Assembly: GCF_040712315.1 (NCBI RefSeq)
Contig: NC_134017.1
Span: 16,770,001 to 16,834,000 of the forward strand
Length of the DNA stretch: 64,000 nt
Direction: 5' to 3'
Origin: Castanea sativa
Taxonomy: Eukaryota > Streptophyta > Magnoliopsida > Fagales > Fagaceae
The translations under genes were made by a program, and so were the position numbers. The notes below the pieces were generated by a model. That model was not told where the DNA came from, did no database searches, and worked only from the letters and a program-made list of their open reading frames with translations. Below are positions 22,661 through 34,639 of this stretch, in pieces (within the stretch, counting starts at the first letter, position 1; every line of letters starts with the position of its first letter).

Positions 22661-24390
22661 CGCCATTATTGGGGTCGTCCAGCAATCTTCATTGCTTACC
22701 GCCTGCATGCTGATATCATCTAATAATAATGAAATTTGGACAAAGGACATTACCTGTTCCGGGACGATCATTGGTTCGGCCGAAGCTGCCTTTGCAAGTC
22801 GGTCCGCTTCCTGGTTCTCCTCTCTTGGGATTTGAATCATCGTGAATTGGAGGTCACTCGTTCGACCCTTTACTTCCCCAAGGTACCTTTTCATCCTCTC
22901 ATTCTTGCAATCATAATTCCCATTTACTTGACTGGTCACGATTTGTGAATCGGAGTAGACGATCGCCTTCTTTGCTCCTGCCGCTATTGCGAGTTCCAGT
23001 CCCGCAACAAGGGCCTCGTATTTTGCTTCATTGTTAGTAGTAGGAAAGTCCAGACGGATCATGCATTCAATCTTGTCTCCTTCCGGGGTGTGGAGTACGA
23101 CTCCCACACCCCCAGCGTGCTTATTGGAAGATCTGTCCGTGTGAATTCTCCAAGTGGGCGTCTTTTCTGCCCCTTGCTCCTCTGCGGTAGTGAATTCAGC
23201 AACGAAGTCCGCCAATATCTGTCCTTTCACTGCTGTCCGTGGCTGATACTGGATATCGAACTCACTTAGCTCTATTGCCCATAGAGCCATCCGTCTAGCC
23301 GATTCAGGATTGCTCATTGCTCTCCGTAGGGGTCTATCCGTCAGGACGTTTATGGTGTGCGCTTGAAAGTATGGCTTGAGTTTCCGGGCCGCAGTCACAA
23401 GAGCAATGCGAGTTTTTCCATTGGTGGATATCTTTCTTCTGCTCCTCTTAATGCCCGGCTCATGAAGTACACGGGTTTCTGCACCTTTCCTTCTTCTCTT
23501 ATCAGAGCTACACTAATCGCTTCCGAGGAGACAGCGAGGTACAAGAACAATTCTTCCCCTGGCACAAATGGGCTAAGCAATGGCGGAGCGGAGAGATATG
23601 TCTTTAAATTTTCGAATGTCTTTTGACACTTGTCTGTCCACTCAAAAGATTTCTTCAGTGTTTGGAAGAATGGGAGGCATTTGTCCGTCGCTCTTGACAC
23701 GAACCTGTTTAAAGCCGCTACCTTTCCAGTCAAGCATTGCACTTCTTTCACCGTCCTTGGAGGAGATAACTCTATAATCACCTTTACCTTCTCCGGATTG
23801 ACTTCGATGCCCCTCTTGGACACCATAAATCCCAAGAATTTTCCTGCAGTTACTCCGAACGTGCATTTGCTTGGATTCAACTTCATTTTATATGTCCGAA
23901 GAGTATCAAAAGTCTCTTGGAGGTCCTTCAGATGATCAGACATCTTGACGCTTTTTACCAACATATCGTCCACGTAAAGCTGCACATTTTTGCCAATTTG
24001 GTGTGCGAACATTTTGTTCATCAGTCTCTGATACGTGGCTCCCGCGTTCTTAAGCCCAAAAGGCATTACCTTGTAGCAAAAAAGTCCCTGGCTCGTCATA
24101 AATGAGGTTTTTTCCTGATCAGACTTATCCAATTTGATCTGATTGTAACCTAAGAAAGCATCCATGAAGCTCAAAAGTTCATGTCTTGCGGTGGAGTCTA
24201 CAAGGGTATCAATGCGTGGGAGTGGGTAGCTGTCTTTGAGGCAGGCTCTATTCAAATCCGTAAAGTCGACGCACATCCTCCACTTCCCATTGGACTTCTT
24301 GACCATTACTACATTCGCCAACCAATCAGGGTAGTATACCTCGCGTATGAAGTCCGCTTCTTGTAGCTTCCGCACCTCCTCCGCTATGGC
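22661..24390 (-). pseudogene. Ty3/gypsy reverse transcriptase and RNase H (pol) of element 2, broken
   Basis: RT motifs are present in order: KWRMCVDFTDLNRA, FGLKNAGATYQR and the catalytic YVDDML near 23960. RNase H follows from about 23300, with IHTDRSSNKHAG near 23120 and QIPREENQEADRL near 22820. A one-base deletion near 23395 separates RT from RNase H into two frames. Otherwise the region is open, in contrast to the same region of element 1. Confidence 0.93.
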
Positions 24391-25227
24391 TCAATCTCGT
24401 TCTGGGGCAAACACCCGTTTTTTCTGTCGGACCGGAGAGAAGGAAGGTGATACGTTCAACCTGTGAACTATAACTGTTGGATCTAATCCCGGCATGTCCT
24501 CGTGACTCCACGCAAAAACATCTTGATTTTTTTGGACGAATAATACGAGCGCTTGTCGAATTGTTTGGTCGGCGAGGGTGCCGATTCTGGTTGTTCGGTC
24601 GGGCCTAGAATCATCCAGTTGAACTTCTTCCAACTCTTCTATCGGTTCCGTCGCCGTTCTCTGTTCCTCGATATTCATTGCTTGTAGGTGATCGTCCATT
24701 TCCATCATTGCGACGTAACATTCCCGTGCAGCCACCTGATTTCCCCGCAGTTCTCCAACTCCATATTCAGTAGGAAATTTGATCATTAGATGGTAGGTAG
24801 AGGTTACGGCCTTCCATGCATTGAGAGTGGGCCATCCGAGGATGGCGTTATACGCTGAAGAGCAATCAACCACGAGAAAGGAAACATCCTTGGTTATCTG
24901 CTGCGGGTAATCTCCAACCGTCACAGACAACGTAACGACGCCTAAAGGATAAACCCTTGTTCCTCCGAAGCCAACAAAGGGTGTGTTTGTTGGGACCAGT
25001 CGTTCTTTGTCAATCCCCATTTGCTGGAATGCGGGGTAATAGAGGATATCTGCAGAGCTCCCATTGTCCACCAAAACTCGATGCATGTTATAGTCCCCTG
25101 CTCGTATGCTGACCACAAGCGCGTCGTCATGTGGGTGGTGAAGGCGTCGCGCATCTTCTTCCGTAAACCCGATGCTGGGACTATCTTGTCGTGTCGCTTT
25201 TGGTGAAGCACTTGTCGACTGGACGCT
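24391..25227 (-). pseudogene. Ty3/gypsy aspartic protease (pol) of element 2
   Basis: The retropepsin motif LVDNGSSADIL lies near 25070, with Asn in place of the usual Thr/Ser as in other Tat-type elements, followed by VGFGGT and an ILGWPTLN block. The frame begins after a TAA at 25228-25230 and ends at a TGA at 24391, immediately before RT. Both stops fit a single C-to-T change from a sense codon. Confidence 0.9.
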
Positions 25228-26673
25228 TTAAACCGTTCGTAAGTAAGTTTTTCGGGCCTTTTTGGATGATCCTGCAGAAGTGTTGCCCCCTACAATCATC
25301 CGTATATCTCCTACGGGTGGCCTGGGACGCTCATTTTCCCGTCTGGGATTCTGCTCCTGGGGTTGATCCGTTCTCTCCTTCCTTACGAACCTCTGCAATC
25401 TTCCTTGCCTGGTAAGGGCCTCAATTTGTTGCTTCAAGTCATAACAGTCCGTCGTATCGTGGCCATAATCGCGATGAAAACGGCAGTATTTATCTCTTGG
25501 CCTCTTGTTTGGATCTCCCTTCAACTTGCCCGGGAACGTCAAGGTTCCTTCATCTTTGATCTGCATTAACACTTGGTCAATTGGGGCCGTGAGAGGGGTG
25601 AAGCTTGTAAATCTTCCTGAAGGTGGTTTGGATCTCCGGTCTTCTCGTCGGTCTTGTTTCTTGCCATTTTTCGCCCATTATCCGGTTTCGCATCTTCTGG
25701 CCTTTCCCTTTTTCTTGGCTTATAGTCCTCTCAGGCCAGCAAGGCATCCTCTGCGTTCATATACTTCGTCGCCCTGTAAAACACGTCGGACATAGTTTTT
25801 GGGTCATTCTTGCATAGAGAGAACAAGAACTTACCCTTTTGCAGCCCGTTTGTGAATGCTGCCACAAGTATCTTGTCATCCGCCTCGTCTATCGAGAGGG
25901 CTTCCTTGTTAAAGCGGGCTATGTATGATCTTAGAGTCTCGTCTTCTCGTTGCTTAATACTCAATATACACGCAGTAGACCTCTTATGCTGGTGACTTCC
26001 GATAAAGTGTGATACGAACTGTGCGCCTAATTCCTTAAAAGTGCCAATGGAATTAGGTGTTAGTCTACTGTACCAATCCCTCGCAGGCCCTTTCAAAGTG
26101 GTGAGAAAAGCCCTGCACATGATTTCATCTAGTACACCCTGAAGATGCATTAGGGTTCTGAAAGATTCCAAGTGATCCAATGGGTCTTTGGATCCGTCAT
26201 AATTCTTCACATGAGGCATGCGAAACTTTGGAGGAATGGGGCATGAATTCACGAGCGCTATGAAAGGCGAATCCGTTCTATGGACTAGGTCGTCCAGGTC
26301 ACTTGATACCCGTCCTCTAAGGGTGTTCATCATCACATCCATACGTTCCCTCATCTCCTGCATTTCGGCAGCTATGTGAGTCGGCAAAGTGTCTAAGACG
26401 GATGGTCGATTGGTTTCTTGCCGCTCGGGTCTAGTTGGAGCGTTGCTGCCCTCAGGTCCTTCTGCGTTCCTTCCTTCCAGACTAGCACCCTCCTGGTCTT
26501 CCTCTGGTGCACTTGGGTGTGCAGTCCTTTGTCGCAACTGTTCTTCCAAATCATGATTCTGCTTGGTGAGGCGTTCAACCGCCGCTGCAAGCGTTTGGAC
26601 CTGCCTCTCTAGAGCTGTGGCGTGCGGTTCGTCGCCTTGATTGTTGTTTGTTGCCATCGATCGAGTGAGTACC
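25228..26673 (-). pseudogene. Ty3/gypsy gag of element 2, broken
   Basis: The ATG at 26671-26673 lies about 70 bases inside the 5' LTR. Residues ~20-60 form a coiled-coil-like stretch; a retrotransposon-gag core follows (KDPLDHLESF, CRAFLTTLKGPARDWYSRL, FKELGAQFVSHF). The C terminus has the modified zinc knuckle CRFHRDYGHDTTDC. A TGA at 25731-25733 (element 1 has CGA) and a frameshift between about 25690 and 25575 interrupt it. Gag would package the RNA in the cytoplasmic particle. Confidence 0.92.
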
Positions 26674-26724
26674 ATGCAACTTTTTGTCTCAGGAATAGAG
26701 CGAAGCTGAAATAATCGAAAATTT

Positions 26725-26740
26725 CCCACAGACGGCGCCA
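26725..26740 (-). other. Primer binding site of element 2
   Basis: On the minus strand TGGCGCCGTCTGTGGG starts two bases after the 5' LTR. The first nine bases fit the 3' end of plant tRNA-Asp; the rest does not, so the primer tRNA is uncertain. Confidence 0.75.
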
Positions 26741-26742
26741 AC

Positions 26743-27292
26743 TGATGATGCCGAAAAATCACCAGTAAGTCGCAAGCACTCCTCTCACCAAAGCAACACC
26801 TGCAAAAGAGGAAAAAAGAGGACCTAAAAGAGAGCACCGGTGTGGTGCCGGCCAAAAACCCTCCGAAGGTCAAGTTAGAGTCTTATTTTTCAACCCTAGA
26901 GTGCCAGAGTTGAGATAATTGTACCTACCTTGATACTAGGGTTTCTGGAGTATTTATATTGGCGTAGAATTTCCTTTCCTTTTAGGATTCTACTTCCTTC
27001 TTGAGCCCTTTTTCCATATAGGAGTCTTCTTATTATGGTCAAACGTGTAACGCAAGAACTCCAGGTGTACACGCTTGAACTCCAGGTGTACACGCTTGTG
27101 TGGAGATAAAGCAAAGCCAAGTCAAACACATCGTGTAGCAAACAACTAAGGATTTACAATTAATCAATTACCAGACGGGTACTCAATGATCGGCACCGTC
27201 CTATATGCATACCCACGGTATTAATCCGTCTACTCCCATTCCGTCCACCTAGGACGGAGGAAAGATCCGTCTTATGTTTTTCATCCTCTTTA
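26743..27292 (-). repeat. 5' LTR of element 2 (right in the window)
   Basis: The 550-bp copy differs from the 3' LTR in length by a 21-bp tandem duplication of GAACTCCAGGTGTACACGCTT at about 27055-27097 and one extra T. Its outer end reads TA instead of CA, a single C-to-T change. Confidence 0.93.
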
Positions 27293-28079
27293 TCAAACAT
27301 GAAAGAAGTATTTTTTTTATGTCTTTGCTGAACTAAGAATTATACATTAAAGTATGCTGCTTAAAGTTTGTGTACGTAGTGAAATTTACAAAATTTTAAA
27401 ATGCGAGTGGTAAGACACATCAATGCAATACATACATCATACATTTCTCAAGACGATATGCTTTTTTCTAAAAAAAAATACTCTCTAATAAGTAATATTT
27501 TTTTATTACCAATAAATTACTGGATTTAACTACTTCGTGTAAAAATAAAAATAAAAATATCTATACATTAAATAGGAAAAATTGAATTCATTAAAGAATA
27601 TTATTACTTGAATTTGGGAGAATTGCGACATTGTATTCACTTATATTTTGTAATACTTCTCTGTTATGTAAGAAAGACGAATGATTATACTTGTTTCATG
27701 TACTTGTATAGTGGTTAGAATGCCTATTGAACAATTAAACAATTAAATTTGTTATTAGTAAGATAGAGTTAATCGAGTTTAAAAATTATAATAAAAAACT
27801 TTAAATTTGTTTATACTTTTATGTTGTATAATATAGAAAAAAAATGAAAAATGTGCATAGAATAGTAAAAAAAAATCCTAATTATTTGTAGGGAAAGAAG
27901 ACAATTAAAAGATTTTATTAAAATTATTAAAAGAGTTTATTCTATGTGAAACTCTATAACCAAAGTTTCCAAAAATTTGAAATCCAATTAAAACTTAACT
28001 GCCAAAATTTTTTAAGAAACATAAAAGGTGTTTTATAATTTGAATAACATTAGTAACAATAATGAAAATATATTATCAC

Positions 28080-28235
28080 TTTTTTTTTTATATAAGATAG
28101 AAATTCTACTATAAAATAATCTATGTATATATGTATGTGAAACTCCCTCCTAGAGATTTAAACTCTAGCCCTTACTCCCCACATCCCACAAACACTTATA
28201 CTTGTAGAGTAACCACAGCACCAAGAATGTGTAGT
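28080..28235 (-). mobile_element. tRNA-derived SINE copy (minus)
   Basis: It is the diverged reverse complement of 30844-31017: both share 'acaagtataagtg', a box-B-like 'gtt.aa.tctctaggaggga', 'gtttcacatacata' and an A-rich tail. The flanks ATATTATCACTTTT and ATATTTTACTTTT suggest a worn target duplication. Confidence 0.65.
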
Positions 28236-29679
28236 GGTATATTTTACTTTTAGTTTTGATAAATCTTTATCTTAAACACTACATTGCTTAAAATTTTTAT
28301 GTAAATATTATATTTATCTTTATCTTTATCTTTATCTTAATTTTTTTTTCTTTTGTAAACATAAACATATAAGATATGTAAACATATATTAATACATATT
28401 GAAAAATAATCAATTTTTTGTTTACTATAAATATATGTTTCGTTTTTTTGATGTCTCAAAGTTTTTTTTTTTTTTAATTGTATTAACAAAGGATATCTTA
28501 ATATATAATTTGTATTTGATCGGAATAAATTTGAGGAATTGGAACACAAGTAATGAAGGCTTGTATAAAATTAAATTTGAGGAATATATTTGTTATCACC
28601 AATGAATTAATAGTTTTAACTATTTTTGTAAAAATAAAAATGTAAAATGTAAGGTGGAGAGATTGGATTCATATTAAGAATTTATTATTGCTTGGAGATG
28701 GGAGAATAACTATTTTTGCTTTCTGTTTTATTTAATAATACAAAGTGAAATTATCTATTTTTTATTATACTTCAAAGGGCATATATAGTAATACCAAAAG
28801 CCGCTCTTGAGACTATCATGCACCTACGGCAAAAAGAATAACGATGTTACTAGTTTTGATGCTTTGTATAGTGATTGGAAAGCTTGTCGGATACCCTAAA
28901 ATTAAAAATAAATAAATAAATATGTTATTAGTAGGATAATATTAACCGTGGTTAAGAAAAAAAAAAGAAAAAAAAAAAAGCAAACTCAAATTGTGTAATA
29001 CTTTTTCCAAATAAAAAGTATTCTATTAAAGGTAACTTTTCTTATACGTTTATGTCATACAAAATAGCAAAAAAAGAAAAATGTGCATAGCATAGTAAAA
29101 AGTAGTGCACTACCATATTAACCATAAAACTAAAATTTCTTTTATATGTATAAAATAAAGTCTATATAAAATACTTTATTTTAGATATACAACGATACAT
29201 AGTTAAGTAAAGTTAAAATTTAATTTTTAATTTTATATCTTGTTTTTAAGAGAGGGAGATGGATATTACTTGATGTGTGGCTTTATAAGATATTAGTTTA
29301 CAAAAATTAAAGTCTCAAACTATTAGGGTAGATTAATCTATAATTGATAATTTAACACATTTGCAACATTTTTTTTTTAAATTTTTTGAGTTTCAATTGA
29401 GTTAGGGTTTTATTGATCTCATACATAAAGAGTCTTAATAGAAATGAAAAGGAAAAATGCGCTTAAAACACTATAAAATGTTCATAATATGATGTGACAT
29501 TAATTCTCATTGATGACATTCATCAATCTAAATAATGCATGTTTCACATCAAAAAATAAAATAAAATAAATAATGCACGTTTAAATCACTTTTTTTACAA
29601 TTAGTAACATGGCAATTTATAAGCCAATAGTGAAATTTGTAATATCATTAACATCACTAATACAAAAATGCAAAAACTT

Positions 29680-29681
29680 TT

Positions 29682-29722
<41 letters not shown>
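29680..29722. repeat. (TA)n microsatellite
   Basis: About 20 TA dinucleotides with one interruption. Confidence 0.9.
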
Positions 29723-29727
<5 letters not shown>

Positions 29728-30031
29728 ATAAAAATTTGGGCCTTTAATCATTGGAAGTGGGGCCATTTTCCTTAAAGTGATTTTTTTTTTTTTGTGGGGC
29801 CTTAGGTCTTGGGCCGGCCTTGCTCCTAATAGAGGATTGAATCCCAGATCTCTTTTTCAACCATCAGGAACTTTACTAGTTAAACTAACTAGAACCTACA
29901 AAATAAAGTCTACATTTAAGTACATGTTTATGGTTGAAAGCTCTCAAATATAGTGTTAAAAAACTATATCTAGTTTAGACTCCCAATTCTTAATTACAGC
30001 TTGATTAATTTTAATCTAAACATATTTGATG

Positions 30032-30781
30032 CGGAATATACATCATCAGCAAATTAAGTAATCGAAGCACTCAATAATTGCATGGATGAACAAATAAGTG
30101 CAATGCTAAAATGGAAAGGGCAGTGGGTAAAAGAATAGCAAACCCAAGATAACACAGCGATGTGTTATCAAAGAGGAAACCGAAGAATTTGGCAAAAAAC
30201 CTCTTCGCGACCCTCTAAGTCGAAATGGTCCACTAGTGAATAAATTGTAGTACAAAAAAAAAAAAAAAAACTATCCAAGCCAATAGTGAATATGTATGGG
30301 TTGTATTTGGGTACAAATCCCCTCTCAATGTATAACAATGGGAGAGAGGAGGAGAAGAGACTACAAAAATTTCTCTCTTTAGGACGAATAGCTCTCTCTA
30401 ACAAGGTGGGTGTATTGTAGAAACCTATTTGGGGTTTTCTTTTGAATGGCCTCATTACAATTTTTTGGATAATAAGGTATATATAGTATGGTGAAGGGTT
30501 TAAGAGTCACACTTAAAATCATCCAGACAGAAAGTTTCACGGGTTACTTACGGGTTAGCCAAGTCGCGAAGTGACTCCCGAAATATAGTCTGACATTTGA
30601 CTCTTCAACTTCTAGCATGTGCTTCGCATGTGACCTTTCGCAGGTCATCCACTCTCAAATAAGTCGCGAACTTCATTGTCTTGAGCAATTTTTACCGACT
30701 TAATACTAAACTCATTACAAATAAATCCCACAAAATACAAGAAAATAAATTAATGAAATTACAACACTTTTTGTCACGGAA
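30032..30781 (-). mobile_element. Solo LTR (740 bp) with 5-bp TSD
   Basis: CGGAA lies at 30032-30036 and 30777-30781. The 740 bases between start, on the minus strand, TGACAAAAAGTG and end GATGATGTATA, so TG...CA with one decayed base. A TATATATACC box lies mid-way on the minus strand, as in LTR promoters. No internal region or second LTR is near. The family was not identified; it is unlike the LTRs of elements 1 and 2. Confidence 0.6.
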
Positions 30782-30829
30782 TAAAGTCAATATAAATGTT
30801 ATGTGAAAAACCATAACTTAACAGTGATT

Positions 30830-31032
30830 AAAAAAAGGTTTGTACCACCGCACACCCGTGATGTGATGGTCACTCCACAAGTATAAGTGCTTGTAGGGTG
30901 TGGGGGGTAAGGGCCGAAGTTCAAGTCTCTAGGAGGGAGTTTCACATACATATACACTTAGATTAGGCTAGAGTAGAAATTCTATCTTGTATAAAAAATT
31001 AAAAAATATATATATATAAAAAAAAGGTTTGT
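30830..31032 (+). mobile_element. tRNA-derived SINE with 14-bp TSD
   Basis: The body is 30844-31017. AAAAAAAGGTTTGT flanks it at 30830-30843 and 31019-31032. The body contains a box-B-like AGTTCAAGTCT and ends in an A/TA-rich tail. Paralogous segments at 35390 and 39120 lack it and show one copy of the target, which proves insertion. Confidence 0.8.
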
Positions 31033-33060
31033 TAAATTGAATCAAAATTAACAAATGTCAAATGGAAGCAAATGCTTTTATGATTAAATGCTGCACATAA
31101 GAGTTTAAATGCTTTGGATATGAGTTAAAATTTAGTGGGATCATCCTGTTGACAGTCTTTGCGTATTTTGTATGAGATGCATTGAGAGTTGAAATCATTT
31201 ATTCTTTGAGAATTTTTTTCTTCGAAGAATTTGGGATTTTGTTATAGGGTTTTTTCTTGTTAAAGATAATACGATACTTTTCGAAATTTAAAGAAAAATT
31301 TAGGCAAACATTTTCTTATTATTAAAAAATTTTAATAAATTTATGCAACATGAAAATATCTCCAAAAGTTGAATTTAAGAGGAAAAAAAAGTTCCGACAA
31401 GATTCATCTGAGAGAAACTCAAATAAACAGCAACTCCCTTCAATTTCTTTCACGTGCTCCCTTTGTTTAGATCAATTCGTGTTACCAATGTATAAATTGT
31501 GTAGAGCTAATTGCCATGTTCATATAGTTTAGAGTGTATCGCCTATTTACAGTCACGGCATCGGCATAACTTGCCACTCGGGGCTGAGATTCAATTCTCA
31601 ACCAATAATGAATTATAATCAAATTTGGCTGAGTGTTCAATTGGAAATGAGTGAGAAAGCTTCCCATCCAATATGATTGAAGGGTAAACTTTAGTTTGAA
31701 CTTTGATCTTCTTCTGATCATCCCTATTTTTAAATGTCACATATCTAATTTTTGTCAAAATTTTTTGTGAATCATTAAATAAAAATATGATGGATTATTT
31801 ACTGTGAAAATTTTAAGGGAGAGTCGAAGAGTCCAATATGTGGCAAAGCATTTCCTACCACTTGTTTCAATGAGCGACACTATTTGTCTGAGTTTGTAAT
31901 TTCGTTGGAGCTCATTTATAAGGAAGAATGCCCATGATTTAGATCTCTCTTGTAATGATTGAATCATTAAGAAAAATGACATCATAGGGATTGCATATTT
32001 TCAAATTACAAGTGATATAATTTAAAAAAACAAAAGTGATACTCATAGTCTCAATCGACGTATTCGTATTTTGTAGTGAAATTCTTGAGAATTGTAGGTG
32101 ATGGGCCTTTCTGCCTGTTTACATGCCGGCCCAAGGAAATGAGGCCCACAAGCAGTCCAAATCCGACCTTACGCTCCACTATCATGTAATCAAAGCCATG
32201 TCCATGTGCTTAGGAATTTATAATAATCTACTTTAAAATGGTTTGGGGTTATGGCATTAGGTTTTCTAAAATTAAATTCAATGTAAAATTCTGAACCCAC
32301 TTCAAAGATTCAAGCGAAGAAAATTAGCATTCAACCTTTCATTGCAAAATCAAACCCAAAACATGAAAGCAGTACCCAATTCAGCTGGGATACACAACTT
32401 AGGTATCTAAAACTCTACATGCATCACAAACAACTTGGCCATAGTCACTAAACTAAAGGCGTTTTGAAAGCCATTTATCATGTCAAAGAGATTGCCAATG
32501 CCGAACGCCATTCATCATACCAAAGGAGATTTCGCATTTATCATGGTAATTTTTTGGAGTCTTTCTTTTCAAGGACAAATACATAGTTCATGATATTAAT
32601 ACCTTTATATCTCTTATTGGAAAGAGAGCTCATTAGTAATTTGGTCCAAAGATCATACACTTGCGAGTTTTTATTTGCTTCTAATTAAGAGGTACCAACA
32701 TAACTAAGACTAACGGCCTAGTATAACTTCAACTGCACCACTTCTTCATGGAGACATAGGCAATTAGATGTATTTTTCTCATTTTAACTAGCAGAAAAAA
32801 GGTATATCAAATTTGTTCTTTTACAAATTAGCTCGTGAGGCTTCTTATGAAACAGTAGGACCTTTTAGTCATTGTATTTGTTTTTCAGATAATAGAATTT
32901 AATTACACAAACAAAAGTAAAACAAACCTTGGCCTCAAAGCAAAAGAACACCCAACAACAACTCAAAGCAAAATGCTTCACTTTCACTAGATATAACTAG
33001 ACCAATTTGAATTAGCTGCACTAACCAGACCAGATTGACAACAATCAGCTCTTGTGCTAA
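31018..33060 (+). repeat. Duplicated non-coding segment, copy A
   Basis: 31018-31720 resembles 35390-35830 and 39110-39800 ('ttaaattgaatcaa.attaacaaatg', 'gagtgta/catcgccta', 'tgttcaattggaaa'). 31930-32420 resembles 1560-2045 plus 2704-2790. 32740-33000 resembles 40390-40690. No gene is present. Confidence 0.75.
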
Positions 33061-33189
33061 AAGAATTAGGCGCAACAACAATGGTTATGGGACCAGGAGT
33101 TAATCAGAACTTTACCATAAAATTCTGTTTAAATGTAGCCAACTAGCCATGTCTGGTAACTATTCCTAATGTTGCCAACTTGCCACAAA

Positions 33190-33885
33190 ATTCATTACTT
33201 TCAGTCAATTTTGTTCAAAAATTGTTGTTAAGAATGCAATTAACTAATGAAAAAAAAATTTTAATTTCTCACATAAAAAAAATCTATAAGATTGAAATGA
33301 ATGCCTAAATTAAATAAATTTAAAACCTAGAAGACTCAATTGAATAAAATTAAAATTAGTGGATTGAAATGAATTTTAGTTATACTTAAAGGGTGCAATT
33401 TACATTTTAGGCTAATTTATTTGTGGTTGAAGTTGATGATAAGAGTTAAACCCTTAGCTTTTGATATTTTTGCCTTAAAAGTACAATGTAATCCAATCCA
33501 AAGATTTTGACATTTTTGCCCACTGAGTTTTGACACTCATTTCTTGGCCATTATAGTTCCATTTTTCTTGTTTGAGTGTTTTGAAGGGGTGTTAAATCAT
33601 TGATTAAGCAAGTAAACAAGTTGCCCAATCAAGTGAAGAGAAAAAAAAATTATAATTTTGCCAGGGAAAAATAATTACCATAGTTAGTGAACTTGTCTCT
33701 TGCTCATTGTTAATTGACCTATGATCAAGAAGTACATTAAAATTATTTAAAAAGTTTATTCTAAGTGAAATTATATTACCCGAGTTTCCAAAAATGTGAA
33801 ATACTATCCAATTAAAACTCAACTACCCAAAAATTTTATAAAACTTATAAGGAATTTTAGAATTTGACTGACGATATTAGAGTAA
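33190..33885 (+). repeat. Duplicated non-coding segment paired with 16500-17050
   Basis: The segment shares ordered blocks with the DNA left of element 2 and holds no gene. In this copy nothing corresponds to the ankyrin gene that separates the same landmarks at 11.5-16.5 kb. Confidence 0.65.
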
Positions 33886-34592
33886 CACTACAAAAAAAAC
33901 GTGTTTTTAAGCCGCGTTTTACAAAAACGAAGCTATAGGGGTAATTTGAACCGCGTTTGTGAAAAACGCAGCTCCACCCCTGGACATATAGCCGCATTGA
34001 AAAACGTGGCTATAGACCACCCTTGAAGCTGCGTTTTGTGATGTTGAGGCTGCGTTTAGGTGGGTAGGACTTAAGCCGCATTTTTAAAAACGCGGCTCTC
34101 CACCCCATTTTTGCAGAACTTTTTTTTTCTTCAATATCTCGGGAGCTTCGTTTAATAAACACAGCTTAACAGATGCTTAGAGCTGCGTTTAATTAAATGC
34201 AGCTTAAACGCGTTTTTATAAACATGGCTACAATCCCCTTATAGCTGCGCTTTTTACCCCCTATAGCTGCGTTTTTCCACCCCCACAACTGCGGGACCTA
34301 TATTCGTGTTTCCCTAAAAAAACGTGGCTACAGCTCACCCCTATAGCTGCGTTTCTTACCCCCCTTTAGTTGCGTTTTCCACACCATAGCTGCGGGACCT
34401 ATAGCCGCATTTTTTTACAAAATGCAGCTATGGGTGTGAAAAAATGCAGCTATAGGGGGTAAAAAACGCAGCTATATGGTGAGCTATAGTTGCATTTTTA
34501 AAAATGCGGCTATAGGTCCCACAGGGGCTATTCTTGCGCAGGATAGGCCGCATTTCTGGAAAACGCGGCTATAGCCCTCGTTTTTTATAGTG
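33886..34592. mobile_element. CACTA-like non-autonomous element with internal CGCGGCTATA-type repeats
   Basis: It starts CACTACAAAAAAAACG and ends CGTTTTTTATAGTG, an inverted pair. Inside, words such as 'aacgcagctatag' and their inverts recur a dozen times, making the element largely self-complementary. The paralogous site near 28050 lacks it. No clean 3-bp target duplication is visible, so assignment to CACTA rests on the termini only. Confidence 0.6.
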
Positions 34593-34639
34593 GCAATATA
34601 TACATTTCTTGTGAAAATATGTTATTTTCTTAAAATACA

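Larger units (their letters stand above)
17337..27297 (-). mobile_element. Ty3/gypsy retrotransposon, Tat-like, element 2 (young, structurally complete)
   Basis: The target duplication TCAAA lies at 17337-17341 and 27293-27297. LTRs are 17342-17869 and 26743-27292; PBS, gag, protease, RT, RNase H, integrase and PPT follow in order on the minus strand. A spliced accessory gene lies on the plus strand between pol and the 3' LTR, as in element 1. By eye the LTRs differ at about ten positions plus a 21-bp tandem duplication and one single-base indel, so about 2% in substitutions, meaning recent insertion. Gag-pol nevertheless carries stops at 25731, 25228, 24391, 22361 and 21587 and frameshifts near 25600 and 23395. 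The element keeps all cis signals but cannot make its own proteins. Confidence 0.95.
27298..30031. other. AT-rich intergenic mosaic of duplicated segments
   Basis: No gene. Segments at about 27480-27880 and 28580-29110 are diverged copies of each other and of 34640-35110. Shared landmarks are a 'caat.aatta.t...taacta' block, 'gattggattcatt', a 'gggagaat' block and 'aatgtgcatag'. A SINE copy lies at 28080-28235. Confidence 0.65.
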
